A stretch of 17,255 nt of DNA, from contig DLMG01000148.1 of assembly GCA_002479245.1 (NCBI GenBank), forward strand, positions 1-17,255. Direction: 5' to 3'. Made by a program: the position numbers and the translations under genes. The notes beneath the pieces are model-generated. The model saw nothing but the letters and a program-made list of their open reading frames with translations, ran no database searches and was not told the DNA's origin. Source of the stretch: Verrucomicrobia subdivision 3 bacterium UBA7542. Its GTDB lineage: Bacteria; Verrucomicrobiota; Verrucomicrobiia; Limisphaerales; UBA11358. Of the stretch, positions 1-7,768 are shown in pieces. Numbering within the stretch: the stretch's first letter is position 1; each line of letters begins with the position of its first letter.

Positions 1-1206
1 CGGGCGATTGCCGATGGAGCGCGTGCCGAAATCCGTTCCCGCAGCCGGCCGTTGCCCGCCGTGCGCGCATCGCTGGCGGAGGCGCTTGGGCGCGTCTTGC
101 GCGAAACGATTTGTGCGCCGGAAGATTTGCCGCCGGTTGACCGCTCGACGCGCGACGGCTACGCGATCCACGCCGATGATGCGTCGAAAACTTTTTCCGT
201 CGTGGATACGATTCATGCCGCCGACTGGAAACCACGCCAGCTCAAAACCGGCGAAGCCGTGCGCGTGGCGACCGGCGCGGCGCTGCCGTGCGGCGCCCTG
301 CGGGTGGTGATGCAGGAACACATCGAGCGTGACGGTGACAAACTCCGTGTCGTGCGCCGGGAGAATTCTACGAACGTCCGATTGCGTGGCGAGGAGGTGC
401 GACAAGGCCAGCCGCTTGTGCCTGCGGGAACAAAATTGAATGCCGGCGCGCTGGCAATCCTGGCAACGGTGGGAAACGTAAATCCGCTCGTCAGCCCGCG
501 ATTGCGCATCCTCCATTTCACGACCGGCAATGAAATTGTGACGCCGGACCAGACGCCGAAGCCGGGCCAGATTCGCGACAGCAATTCCATCTTGATCCGC
601 GGCCTGCTCCAGAATTTTCCGTGCGACGTGGAGCAAGGCCATTTGCCGGAAAATTTTGAGGCGGCAATGTTGGAAATCGCCGCTCGCAAACCGGGAATCG
701 AAAACGCCGACGTGCTGCTCGTTTCCGGCGGGGCGAGCGTGGGCGAAAAAGACTTCACCCGCGCGTTATTGGAGCAGCTCGGCTTTGAAATCGTTTTCAG
801 CCAGATCAACCTGCGCCCCGGACGACCGCTGATCTTCGGCGTGAACGGCCCGCGCGTGGCCTTCGGGCTGCCGGGCAATCCCCTCTCGCATTTCGTCTGT
901 TTCCATTTCGCCGTCGCCGCTGCGCTGGCGTGTTTGACCGGCGGCGAACCGCCGGAATTTTTGCGCGGGCAGCTCGGCAAAAAACTCGACGACAAACCGT
1001 GTCCACGCGAAACACTCTGGCCGGCCCGATGGGAATGGAATGCCGCCACGCCGCGATTGCGTCCGCTGGCATGGGCGAGTTCCGGCGACATCACCTGCCT
1101 GACGGCGGCGAACGCGCTGGTTCGCGTGCCGGCAAATTGCGCGAGCCTGGATGACGGAGCAAAGGTGGATTTTTTGCCGGTGGCAGCTATGATTGGCGGC
1201 GGTTAA
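1..1206 (+). CDS. moeA: Molybdopterin molybdenumtransferase MoeA (5' end cut by window)
   Basis: MoeA inserts molybdate into adenylylated molybdopterin, the last common step of molybdenum-cofactor synthesis, in the cytoplasm. The frame is open from base 1 with no ATG; TTG 52 and GTG 61 are possible starts, but residues before them (RPLPAVRASLAEALGRVL) already fit the family, so the true start is probably upstream of the window. Visible family motifs, numbered from base 1, are PVDRSTRDGYA (about 45-55), TGAALPCGA, GQIRDSN, the MoCF-fold signature VSGGASVGEKDF (about 242-253), INLRPGRPLIFG and GLPGNPLSHF (about 289-298). The C-terminal MoeA domain appears complete and ends at TAA 1204-1206. It heads a same-strand run with moaC, mog and moaA, a coherent pathway operon. 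A paired hairpin repeat fills the gap to moaC. Confidence 0.95.
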   Translation, partial: RAIADGARAEIRSRSRPLPAVRASLAEALGRVLRETICAPEDLPPVDRSTRDGYAIHADDASKTFSVVDTIHAADWKPRQLKTGEAVRVATGAALPCGALRVVMQEHIERDGDKLRVVRRENSTNVRLRGEEVRQGQPLVPAGTKLNAGALAILATVGNVNPLVSPRLRILHFTTGNEIVTPDQTPKPGQIRDSNSILIRGLLQNFPCDVEQGHLPENFEAAMLEIAARKPGIENADVLLVSGGASVGEKDFTRALLEQLGFEIVFSQINLRPGRPLIFGVNGPRVAFGLPGNPLSHFVCFHFAVAAALACLTGGEPPEFLRGQLGKKLDDKPCPRETLWPARWEWNAATPRLRPLAWASSGDITCLTAANALVRVPANCASLDDGAKVDFLPVAAMIGGG

Positions 1207-1210
1207 ATCA

Positions 1211-1266
1211 GGCCGCGCGGCAGCGCGGCCCTACCGTTGTTGGTAGGGCGGTGCTGCTGCACCGCC
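1211..1266. repeat. Paired hairpin repeat, GGTAGGG-headed (REP-like class B)
   Basis: Two inverted arms (1211-1235 and 1242-1266) face each other across GTTGTT. Each arm is a GGTAGGG head plus a hairpin: GGCCGCGC/GCGCGGCC with loop GGCA on the left, and GGCGGTGC/GCACCGCC with loop TGCT on the right. Read in the same direction the loops are TGCC and TGCT. The stems differ at two positions, and both are compensated on the opposite side so pairing is kept. Related single arms occur at 3331 and 17232. It sits between moeA and moaC, where it would form strong RNA structure inside the operon transcript. Confidence 0.85.
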
Positions 1267-1274
1267 TAAACTGA

Positions 1275-1790
1275 ATGAAAAAAACATTTTCACATCTCAA
1301 CGCGGCGGGCGCGGCGCGCATGGTCAACGTCGGCCACAAACCGGTGCAACGTCGGCGCGCTCTGGCGAAGGGCAAACTGGTCTGCCAGCCGGCGACGATC
1401 CGGGCGTTGAAAAAGCGCGTACTGCCCAAGGGCGACGTGCTGACCGTGGCGCAAATCGCCGGCATTCAGGCCGCCAAACGGACGGCGGAGTTGATTCCGC
1501 TTTGCCATCCGCTGGCGTTGAACCACGTCGAGGTCAATTTTCGCGTTCACCGCGCGGCGATAGAAATTTCTTGCACCGCCGAAACCAGCGCGCAAACCGG
1601 CGTGGAGATGGAGGCGCTGACGGGCGTGAGCGTGGCCGCGCTGGCGCTTTACGACATGTGCAAAGCAGTGGACAAAACCATGCGGATTGAAGGTGTCCGG
1701 GTGGTGGAAAAAACGAAAGAAACGCTCCGAGCCGTAGCCGCGGACGTTAGTCCGCGCCATCTGGAAAGGACGTCAAAGCGCGCCGACTAA
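1275..1790 (+). CDS. moaC: Cyclic pyranopterin monophosphate synthase MoaC
   Basis: MoaC works with MoaA in the first step of molybdenum-cofactor synthesis, turning the MoaA product derived from GTP into cyclic pyranopterin monophosphate. Conserved motifs are easy to see: KGDVLTVAQIAGIQAAKRT (52-70), IPLCHPL (74-80) with the family His, QTGVEMEALTGVSVAAL (107-123) and YDMCKAVDK (126-134). At 171 residues it is somewhat longer than the usual 155-165. The excess is the C-terminal tail after VVEKTKETLR (about residues 153-171), which is translated from a paired palindromic repeat (1734-1803). The TAA stop lies in the loop of the second hairpin. The core enzyme looks intact. ATG 1275 matches the family start; no clear Shine-Dalgarno sequence precedes it. 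Confidence 0.95.
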   Translation: MKKTFSHLNAAGAARMVNVGHKPVQRRRALAKGKLVCQPATIRALKKRVLPKGDVLTVAQIAGIQAAKRTAELIPLCHPLALNHVEVNFRVHRAAIEISCTAETSAQTGVEMEALTGVSVAALALYDMCKAVDKTMRIEGVRVVEKTKETLRAVAADVSPRHLERTSKRAD

Positions 1791-1803
1791 CGTCGGCGGC
1801 TAC
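1734..1803. repeat. Paired hairpin repeat, GTAG-headed, overlapping the 3' end of moaC (REP-like class A)
   Basis: The arms are 1734-1757 and 1780-1803, in opposite orientation. Oriented alike, both read GTAGCC, a 6-bp stem, loop GTTA, the stem complement, then GC. The stems are GCGGAC/GTCCGC and GCCGAC/GTCGGC: one G:C pair has become C:G on both sides, so the hairpin is kept while the sequence changes. The first arm and spacer lie inside moaC. The loop of the second arm (TAAC, 1788-1791) supplies the moaC stop codon. The GTAG tetranucleotide plus hairpin in head-to-head pairs is the architecture of REP/BIME elements. Confidence 0.85.
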
Positions 1804-1812
1804 AAGCTAATC

Positions 1813-2304
1813 ATGAAAATCGGCCGCCTCACCATCAGCGACCGCGCCTCGGCCGGGATTTATGCCGACCGCAGCGGGCCAGAGATTGAGAATGTTCTCC
1901 GCGAATTTCTCGGCGCCGACGTGATATTCGAGTCGCTCATCGTGCCGGATGAAGTGGAGGCGATTTCGGCGGCGTTGAGAAGGTTTGCCGACGTGCAAAA
2001 ATGCGATATGGTGGTCACGACGGGCGGCACGGGAATTTCCGCGCGCGATGTGACGCCGGAGGCGACCCATGCCGTGCTGGAAAAAGAGTTGCCGGGTTTC
2101 GGCGAAGCGATGCGGATGCAATCGCTGCCGCGGGTGAAGACGGCGATTTTGTCGCGGGCGACGGCGGGCGTGCGCGGCGCGTGTTTGATTGTGAATCTGC
2201 CGGGCAAGCCGTCGGCGGTGCGCGAATGCCTGGAAATTCTCGCGCCGGCCATCCGCGAAGGGCTGGCGCATCTGCGCGGTGAAAATCCGCACGAGCAAAA
2301 ATAA
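1813..2304 (+). CDS. mog: Molybdopterin adenylyltransferase (Mog/MogA type)
   Basis: Mog activates molybdopterin by adenylylation, preparing it for molybdenum insertion by MoeA. The protein is a single MoCF-fold domain of 163 residues. Motifs include ISDRASAGIYADRSGP (8-23), TGGTG (70-74) of the molybdopterin-binding loop, RDVTPEAT (78-85), PGFGE (94-98), TAILSRATAG (110-119) and NLPGKP (128-133). The ISDRAS.G.Y start, PGFGE and TAILSRA segments favour Mog over MoaB, which shares the fold; an annotator may still name it MoaB/Mog. It is shorter than E. coli Mog (about 195 residues) but appears whole. ATG 1813 lies just after the moaC-overlapping repeat, and the next gene begins one base after its TAA. 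The spacing suggests co-transcription and translational coupling to moaA. Confidence 0.92.
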   Translation: MKIGRLTISDRASAGIYADRSGPEIENVLREFLGADVIFESLIVPDEVEAISAALRRFADVQKCDMVVTTGGTGISARDVTPEATHAVLEKELPGFGEAMRMQSLPRVKTAILSRATAGVRGACLIVNLPGKPSAVRECLEILAPAIREGLAHLRGENPHEQK

Positions 2305-2305
2305 A

Positions 2306-3280
2306 ATGGACCCGTTTGGACGAAAAATTGATTACTTGCGCATTTCGGTCACCGACCGGTGCAACGAGCGGTGTCTCTATTGCATGCCGGAAGGTTACAA
2401 AGGCTGGGAAAACAAGCCGGACCATTTGACGGCGGAGGAAATCGTCCGCGTCGTGCGCGTGGCGGCGGGGCTGGGCTTCCGCAAATTCCGGCTGACCGGC
2501 GGCGAACCGCTCGTGCGCGGCGACGTGCCGGAAATCGTGCGCGCCATGACCGCGATTCCCGGCGTGGAATGCATTGGGCTTTCAACCAACGGAATGAAAT
2601 TGTCCGCGTTCGCAAAACCTCTGCGCGAAGCCGGGTTACGCACGGTGAACGTGAGCCTCGACGCGTTGGACCCGGCGATTTACCACCGCATCACCGGCGG
2701 CGACGTGGCGCGCGTGCTGGCCGGCATCCGCGCGGCGGTGGACGCAGGTTTTGAACGCGTGAAACTGAACTGCGTGCTCATGCGCGGCGTGAACGAGGCG
2801 GAAATCTGGCCGCTGGTTCTGTTCGCTGCCGAACACGGCCTGCCGCTGCGGCTCATCGAATTGATGCCGCTGACGACGACGGAGGTTTTGACGGAGAAAA
2901 ATTTCATGCCCTGCGGCGAGGCGATGCAATGGTTGTCCCGGCACGATGAATTGATTCCGCAGCCGGACTGCCGTCTCGGTCACGGGCCGGCGAAGTATTT
3001 TCTGCTGAAACAAACCGGCGCAATGGTTGGCTTCGTTGGCGCGCTGACGAACGAGCATTTCTGCGACAACTGCAACAAGATGCGGCTGACCGCGGATGGC
3101 AAGGTGCGTCCCTGCCTGGGCAACCACGTTGAAGTGGATTTGCGCGCGGCGTTGCGGAGCGGCGCCAACGACGGCGCGTTGAAGGAATTGCTGGAAACCG
3201 CGCTGCGGGTGAAACCGCTGGAACACCAGTTCCGCAACCAATACCAGCCCTGCCGCCCGATGACGGCCATCGGCGGGTGA
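2306..3280 (+). CDS. moaA: GTP 3',8-cyclase MoaA (radical SAM)
   Basis: MoaA is the radical-SAM enzyme that cyclises GTP to 3',8-cyclo-7,8-dihydro-GTP, the committed step of molybdenum-cofactor synthesis. The N-terminal cluster motif CNERCLYC gives Cys19, Cys23 and Cys26 (CxxxCxxC). TGGEPL (64-69) is the SAM-contacting GGE motif. The C-terminal cluster that binds GTP is C253-x2-C256-x13-C270. The protein ends in the Gly-Gly tail (MTAIGG) that the family needs for activity. I chose ATG 2306 because MDPFGRKIDYLRIS matches the family start and follows the mog stop by one base. A GTG at 2279 would add nine residues with no family resemblance. Length is 324 residues, normal for the family. It is the last gene of the plus-strand cluster. 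Confidence 0.95.
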   Translation: MDPFGRKIDYLRISVTDRCNERCLYCMPEGYKGWENKPDHLTAEEIVRVVRVAAGLGFRKFRLTGGEPLVRGDVPEIVRAMTAIPGVECIGLSTNGMKLSAFAKPLREAGLRTVNVSLDALDPAIYHRITGGDVARVLAGIRAAVDAGFERVKLNCVLMRGVNEAEIWPLVLFAAEHGLPLRLIELMPLTTTEVLTEKNFMPCGEAMQWLSRHDELIPQPDCRLGHGPAKYFLLKQTGAMVGFVGALTNEHFCDNCNKMRLTADGKVRPCLGNHVEVDLRAALRSGANDGALKELLETALRVKPLEHQFRNQYQPCRPMTAIGG

Positions 3281-3536
3281 AAATCAGAGCAGAGAATTCA
3301 TTGACCGCGAACCACACGAACTACACGAAAGGTAGGGCGCGTCACTCCGTGCGCGCCGTCTTTGGTTTCAATAAGGAATCCATGAATCCATGAACCGGGT
3401 TCGCATCCACCTTCTTGGTTTCCTGGTTTCCTTATTCAATATACCAACACCAGCACCGCCACCTTTGGATTCAATAACTCCATTGTTCCCATGAACTATG
3501 TTCCCAAGCCTTTCAATCCGGCATGAGGCTTTCAGA
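3281..3536. other. Convergent intergenic region between moaA and mcrC
   Basis: This 256-base gap separates two genes whose 3' ends face each other. It holds a class B hairpin arm (3331-3357) and a long-range inverted pair, AATAAGGAA (3370-3378) with TTCCTTATT (3428-3436), flanking a low-complexity AATCC/GGTTTCC stretch. I see no convincing gene and no classic stem plus T-tract terminator. The strong hairpin at 3331 may end or stabilise the moa transcript. Confidence 0.6.
3331..3357 (+). repeat. Single GGTAGGG-headed hairpin arm (REP-like)
   Basis: The GGTAGGG head (3331-3337) leads into GGCGCG, a bulged T, CAC, loop TCC, GTG and CGCGCC, a nine-pair stem with one bulge ending at 3357. The head is the same as in the pair at 1211-1266 and the arm at 17232, but the loop differs, so it may be a separate subclass. 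No facing partner is seen nearby. It lies about 50 bases past the moaA stop. Confidence 0.7.
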
Positions 3537-4913
3537 CTAGGGCGTGGTCGGCCTAATCGTCATTGGATGCACGGATTCAGGCTCGAAGATGTCGGAAACA
3601 TCCGGCGGCGTCCCGAAGGCCAGGCGATGAGCGAACTCGGCGCGGCTGCGCTGGGCTTGAACGCTTTTGTCGCGCAAAAGCTGGTCAAGTTTGAGCAGGT
3701 TCACCGGCCGCAAAATAATTTCCGCCGTCGAGGTGCCGCGAAGCGGGTCTTTTACGAAAACAACCTGCTGCCGCGCCGCGTTTTCCAAGGTCGGATAAAT
3801 AATGGTTGCCCGACGATTACCGCTCTCTTGCCCCAAAGCGTAAAGTGCAAGCTGATATAACATCTCACGCGGCAGATTTCTTTCCCACAGATCGCGATAC
3901 TTGGCATCCAGAACGGCTTCAACCTTGCGATTGCGCAGCACGAGAAAATCCGGACGAAGCGATGGCGAGCGATGATTCCGGGGATTATTAGCCGGGTCGT
4001 ATTTGAACACGCCGCGCAATACCCGTTCATCCTGAACCTCATAACCGACGAGGTTCTCGCCAAGAAACCGGGATAGCAGCGCCTGAAAAAAACGGTTCAT
4101 ATCGAACAGGAATCCGGCGGCAGGGATCGGTGATGTGGTGTCGGTCAAAGCCGCGCCTTGGGTATTCAGAAGCATTTGAATCAAGGTCAGCGCGGGCCGG
4201 TAGGCGCTGGTGCGGCGGTCGAGCGAATGCCACGCCTCGGCGAAGCCGGCGGCGTCCAGTTGCCTCGGCGTAATTCGTCCGGCAAAACTTTTTGCCAAGC
4301 GCCGAACGCGACCGCCCAATTCACGGTCCAGCGTCATCCGGGCGGCCATTTCCAAGCCGCCATGCAAAACCTGATTCAAGCAGGTGTCCTCGCTGCGGGG
4401 ATAATGAACACAGGGCATAGCCACGCCAGCATTGGCGGCGACTTGCAAATAACCACCGAAATCAATCCGCCCACGCGGGCTGGCGAGCATGGACTCGGTG
4501 CGAAGATAATTGCGATGAAGGCCACGGGAAAGCAACTCGGACGATTCGGCGGCCAACTGATGAATCAATAAATCCTCGAAACTAGCCTGTGATGTCGCAT
4601 AGCCAACCTCGTCGAACAATTGCAAGTGGCGGAGCCGATAGGCGTAGCGGAGCAGATTCATCAACGGCACGCCCGAAATCTTTGGCTTAATGGTGACCAG
4701 CAGTTCGCCCAAGGCGAACCGGCCGACAAAGGATGACGCCCGGAGTTCCAAGCCGCGCGCCAGTTCAAGGATTTCGATGCGACCGTCGCGGGTGAGCGTC
4801 TCGGCCAAACGCTGGGCTGCCGGATGGTTGGCCAATACCGGCCCTGCCAACGGGCTACCCTTGGTTGGTTCCCTAGTCTCCCACTCGGTCAAATTGACTA
4901 TCTGCGTGGTCAT
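3537..4913 (-). CDS. mcrC: McrC-family restriction endonuclease subunit
   Basis: McrC is the nuclease partner of the McrB GTPase in systems that cleave modified (for example methylated) DNA. The 458-residue protein has the family layout: an N-terminal beta-rich region, a central segment with RGRIDFGGYL (147-156), and a C-terminal PD-(D/E)xK nuclease. In the nuclease, RPDFLV gives Asp322 and VLDAKY gives Asp336 and Lys338, so the catalytic core looks intact. The start ATG (4913) overlaps the mcrB stop as ATGA, pointing to translational coupling and fixed stoichiometry. Upstream is its ATPase partner and downstream is the convergent moaA. It is somewhat longer than E. coli McrC (about 350 residues), as many McrC relatives are. 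Target specificity cannot be read from the sequence. Confidence 0.9.
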   Translation of the reverse strand: MTTQIVNLTEWETREPTKGSPLAGPVLANHPAAQRLAETLTRDGRIEILELARGLELRASSFVGRFALGELLVTIKPKISGVPLMNLLRYAYRLRHLQLFDEVGYATSQASFEDLLIHQLAAESSELLSRGLHRNYLRTESMLASPRGRIDFGGYLQVAANAGVAMPCVHYPRSEDTCLNQVLHGGLEMAARMTLDRELGGRVRRLAKSFAGRITPRQLDAAGFAEAWHSLDRRTSAYRPALTLIQMLLNTQGAALTDTTSPIPAAGFLFDMNRFFQALLSRFLGENLVGYEVQDERVLRGVFKYDPANNPRNHRSPSLRPDFLVLRNRKVEAVLDAKYRDLWERNLPREMLYQLALYALGQESGNRRATIIYPTLENAARQQVVFVKDPLRGTSTAEIILRPVNLLKLDQLLRDKSVQAQRSRAEFAHRLAFGTPPDVSDIFEPESVHPMTIRPTTP

Positions 4914-7249
4914 TTAGCTGGTTCTTCAGGCTCTTCCTCTGGTTCCGGAGCCGGTGACAATTGGGCGACCGCTTCAATCGTCGTGGACAATTCTGGGGTG
5001 GGTTCAAGCAATGCCTGAATCAAGTCCTGCCGCCGGGCGGGCAAGAATAGTTCCTCGCGCACGCGTTGCCGGTCACCGTCCACGATTGCCCCACCCAAAA
5101 TTTCCGAGAGTGCGCCATAATCCTCGTAGCAATATTCCTCCAGCAGCGGGATGATGTCCTCCGCGATGATGCGGGAAAACTTCACAAAATCCGTGACCGG
5201 TTTGCCGTTATCATCCATCAGGTAGGCATGGCCGATTTGCAGGTTGCGGGCGTCTTTGCCGATATGTTCACGGATGCGTAAGTTCAATGCATCGAGCCAT
5301 TGGCCCAGAGGAATTGTCTCGCCCGCAATCGCGCCGGCCAGCGTTGACGAATCCGGCATCAATTCGACGAACCCGAACCGCCGCCGCAAGGCGGTATCGA
5401 GCAAGGCGATGGAACGGTCCGCCGTATTCATGGTGCCGATGACAAGGACATTGGCAGGCACGGAGAACTTGTCGCCAGACAAAGGCAAAATCACCTCCTG
5501 CCCGCGTTTGTTTTTTTCGAGTAGCGTCAGCAACTCGCCAAAAATGCGCGGGATGTCACCACGATTGATTTCGTCAATGAGCAGAACAAACTTTTCATCC
5601 GAAGCGGCGGCATCACGACAGAGTTTTTTGAAAATGCCGTCGTGCTTTTCAAAGACCAACTGGCCACCCGTGCCCTGACGTGGGCGGTAGCCCTCAATAA
5701 AATCTTCATATCCGAAGGCCGGGTGAAACGTGCAACAGCGCAACAGGCCGGAATTTGAGCCATCGCCGTTGACGGTCATTTTCTGTTCGGCGGTTAGATT
5801 CTCATAAAGACACCCGAAGGCTCCAATGGCCGCCAAGTCGAGTGCCGTCAGTTTCCCCCAATAGGTTTTTCCGGTGCCCGGCGGCCCGTAAAGAATTGCC
5901 TGGCCTTTCCGTTCCAAAATCGCCTGCAACTTGCCCGGAATGATGCCTTCCAAGCGCACAATTTTACGAATGGGTTTCGGCTGGGCCGAGGACGGTGTAA
6001 CGGGCAAGGGCGTCGCGGGCAATGACGGTTCCAATAAATGGCGCTCCACTTCCACAAGGTTTTTATCATCCTTGCGTAATTTCCAGACCGTTGTTCTCAA
6101 TCCTTCCGTGACCGGCAGTTTCCATTCTGGGGTTGTATGCCACTCGACTTGGCGCCGATGGGGTGCATCTTCAGGCTGCGTCGTATCAAAACGATAAGGA
6201 CCTTTGACCAGACCGATACCAAGAATTTTTTCACCATCCGCGGCCAGTATCATGTCATTTTCATCCATATCCTGTGTAAAGTTCCGGATTTCACCGGCTT
6301 TGCGCGAAGCAATATTAGCGTCATACTGGTATTCTTTGCCAAGCATGACAGCGATTTTTTCCTTCGCATCATTGTCAGCGAGCACGCTGGATAAATCGCC
6401 TAACTCCGCCCAGCCGATGGCCGCATATCCACCGGCTTTCATGTCTGGCCAAATATTTTGAGCGTTTTCTCCTTCGCCTAATTTAGTTCCGATACGCCAG
6501 TATTTGGCGAGTGAACCATTGCGCTCGTTGAGCACGGCAGTCAGGTGATTCATGGGCCAACCCAACTGGTTTGCTAGGCGAACGAAGCGTCCGGCGCAGA
6601 CGAAGAGACCAGTTTGCGAGGGCGGCAGTTGAAGTAATTTGATGAGATGGTGCCGTTGGAGAGGCTCGACGTGGTAATCGTCCAGCTTGTCCGAGAAAAG
6701 CAGATACAAATATTTGTGCCCCCAAGCCAAGCGGCACACATCTGGCGCGACTCCGTCCAATTTTTTCTGCAAGGCCAGATATGCCTGATCGTCCGCTCCG
6801 GCGGGCAAATCCTGTAATACGGCTACGGCGGCGACCAACTGGTCGCGGTGCTTCCGCGCGATGGCGATGGCCTCGGCAATCGGCAATGTCGTTTGGTTGG
6901 ACGGATGGCCAGCCATCCATTCCCCAGAATCCTTGCTTTTGTAGAGGCCGAATTTGAGCGCGCTACCGCCGCCGATGCCGCCAAACTTGCGGGTGAGAAA
7001 CTCGGCGTCGCTCTTAAATTCCAGCCAATACACGAGACTATCCTTGCTGCCGTGGGCGTGCATGGTGTTCAGCAGAACCTCGCCATCCAGACTTTTGAGT
7101 CGTTCCGGGCCGAAACGGTCACGAAAAAGCGCATAACATTCGGAGAGGCGTTCTTTCGTTAACAGTTCGCCACGTTTCAGGAGCGATTCATAGCAGGCCA
7201 GCAGGGACTGCTGGACGCGCACATCCAATGGGGGATCAATTGTTGGCAT
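4910..7249 (-). CDS. mcrB: McrB-family GTPase with EVE-like reader domain
   Basis: This is the AAA+ motor of a McrBC system; McrB proteins hydrolyse GTP and drive translocation and cutting by McrC. In the 779-residue protein, residues 1 to about 250 are an N-terminal region I cannot assign. Residues about 255-390 resemble an EVE/PUA-type modified-base reader (GYAAIGWAELGDLS, then MILAADGEKILGIGLV, then HRRQVEW). The AAA+ domain carries Walker A GPPGTGKT (455-462), Walker B LLIDEINRGD (556-565), the McrB signature MNTADRSI (607-614) and the arginine patch LRRRF (621-625). I chose ATG 7249 because GGAGG lies nine bases upstream; a TTG at 7270 would place that sequence inside the gene. It overlaps mcrC by four bases. 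Confidence 0.9.
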   Translation of the reverse strand: MPTIDPPLDVRVQQSLLACYESLLKRGELLTKERLSECYALFRDRFGPERLKSLDGEVLLNTMHAHGSKDSLVYWLEFKSDAEFLTRKFGGIGGGSALKFGLYKSKDSGEWMAGHPSNQTTLPIAEAIAIARKHRDQLVAAVAVLQDLPAGADDQAYLALQKKLDGVAPDVCRLAWGHKYLYLLFSDKLDDYHVEPLQRHHLIKLLQLPPSQTGLFVCAGRFVRLANQLGWPMNHLTAVLNERNGSLAKYWRIGTKLGEGENAQNIWPDMKAGGYAAIGWAELGDLSSVLADNDAKEKIAVMLGKEYQYDANIASRKAGEIRNFTQDMDENDMILAADGEKILGIGLVKGPYRFDTTQPEDAPHRRQVEWHTTPEWKLPVTEGLRTTVWKLRKDDKNLVEVERHLLEPSLPATPLPVTPSSAQPKPIRKIVRLEGIIPGKLQAILERKGQAILYGPPGTGKTYWGKLTALDLAAIGAFGCLYENLTAEQKMTVNGDGSNSGLLRCCTFHPAFGYEDFIEGYRPRQGTGGQLVFEKHDGIFKKLCRDAAASDEKFVLLIDEINRGDIPRIFGELLTLLEKNKRGQEVILPLSGDKFSVPANVLVIGTMNTADRSIALLDTALRRRFGFVELMPDSSTLAGAIAGETIPLGQWLDALNLRIREHIGKDARNLQIGHAYLMDDNGKPVTDFVKFSRIIAEDIIPLLEEYCYEDYGALSEILGGAIVDGDRQRVREELFLPARRQDLIQALLEPTPELSTTIEAVAQLSPAPEPEEEPEEPAK

Positions 7250-7382
7250 TGTTTTTTTCCTCCGGTTCAATCTCGTTTTCTATTTCATCAACCTCTTTTC
7301 CGAAAATTTCAGGGGCCAAGGATTCTTGTTCCGCGATTGCCGACAAGTGGCGGGCGGCGGCAACTGTGCTGTTTGTGGTCAT
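7236..7382 (-). CDS. Possible small acidic ORF overlapping the mcrB start
   Basis: A 48-residue frame starts at ATG 7382 and stops at TGA 7236-7238, overlapping the first 14 bases of mcrB. The C-terminal half is very acidic (EVDEIENEIEPEEK). The frame stays open upstream of the ATG to about 7582, without a canonical start codon but with a basic stretch (KTKSRKKSRRPLKL). It could therefore be the tail of a decayed gene or a gene using an unusual start. I recognise no family, and no Shine-Dalgarno sequence precedes the ATG. The overlap would allow coupling to mcrB. The surrounding 300 bases are AT-richer than the genes on either side, so plain leader sequence is a real alternative. Confidence 0.3.
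   Translation of the reverse strand: MTTNSTVAAARHLSAIAEQESLAPEIFGKEVDEIENEIEPEEKNNANN
7259..7263 (-). promoter_or_regulatory. Shine-Dalgarno GGAGG that fixes the mcrB start
   Basis: On the minus strand GGAGG precedes ATG 7249 by nine bases (AAAAAAACA). Most other genes here have no recognisable Shine-Dalgarno sequence, so this strong site decides between ATG 7249 and the upstream TTG 7270. Confidence 0.75.
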
Positions 7383-7622
7383 GCGTCGTGGCGGATATGT
7401 GCTGCCAAGTTTTAACGGACGGCGAGACTTTTTTCGAGATTTAGTTTTTATCTCAAGTAATTCACCGTCGGTCCTTTGACAATCACAGAGAATTGCGAGC
7501 GTGACAGTATTGCGCGGACGGACGGGAACTAAAATGTGCCAATCAGAAAGGCCGCGTGGCGTGACCGACGAATTTATTTACGGAGAGGGCCAGACTGAAA
7601 CGCAAACAAAACGTGTCTCGGT

Positions 7623-7768
7623 TTATTTCAGAAAATCATCCAACGCATTTCCCAGCTTTTGGAATGTTTCCTCCAGGCGCAGCACCAGCGGAGACATTTT
7701 CCGCCAATCCAAGTCAACGGATGCAATTGTTCGCGTTCCGCCGCCTGTTGTTTGCGGAATTTATCCCA
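7623..7768 (-). pseudogene. Remnant of a HEPN (HepT-like) partner with its middle deleted
   Basis: Just after the nucleotidyltransferase stop, one minus-strand frame reads WDKFRKQQAAEREQLH (7768-7721), like the N-terminus of HEPN-type partners of MNT proteins. From 7718 to the TAA at 7623-7625 a different frame reads VDLDWRKMSPLVLRL and EETFQKLGNALDDFLK. This resembles the C-terminal end of HepT-like ribonuclease toxins, where a Leu-Asp-rich start leads into a helix ending in DxFL. The frames switch around 7719-7720. The roughly 100 residues expected between them, including the catalytic Arg-x(4-6)-His motif, are missing, so an internal deletion is the simplest reading. The assignment rests on remembered family patterns, not on a search. 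The last 24 residues could also be a free-standing mini-ORF from ATG 7697. Confidence 0.45.

Noticed and set aside
213..1094. Long minus-strand frame opposite moeA (293 codons)
   Set aside because: It is antisense to a gene with clear family motifs; its translation is rich in Arg, Ser and Pro with no recognisable domain, as expected for a shadow frame in GC-rich DNA.
2279..2305. GTG 2279 as an alternative moaA start
   Set aside because: It would overlap mog by 26 bases and add nine residues with no family match, while ATG 2306 fits the conserved start exactly.
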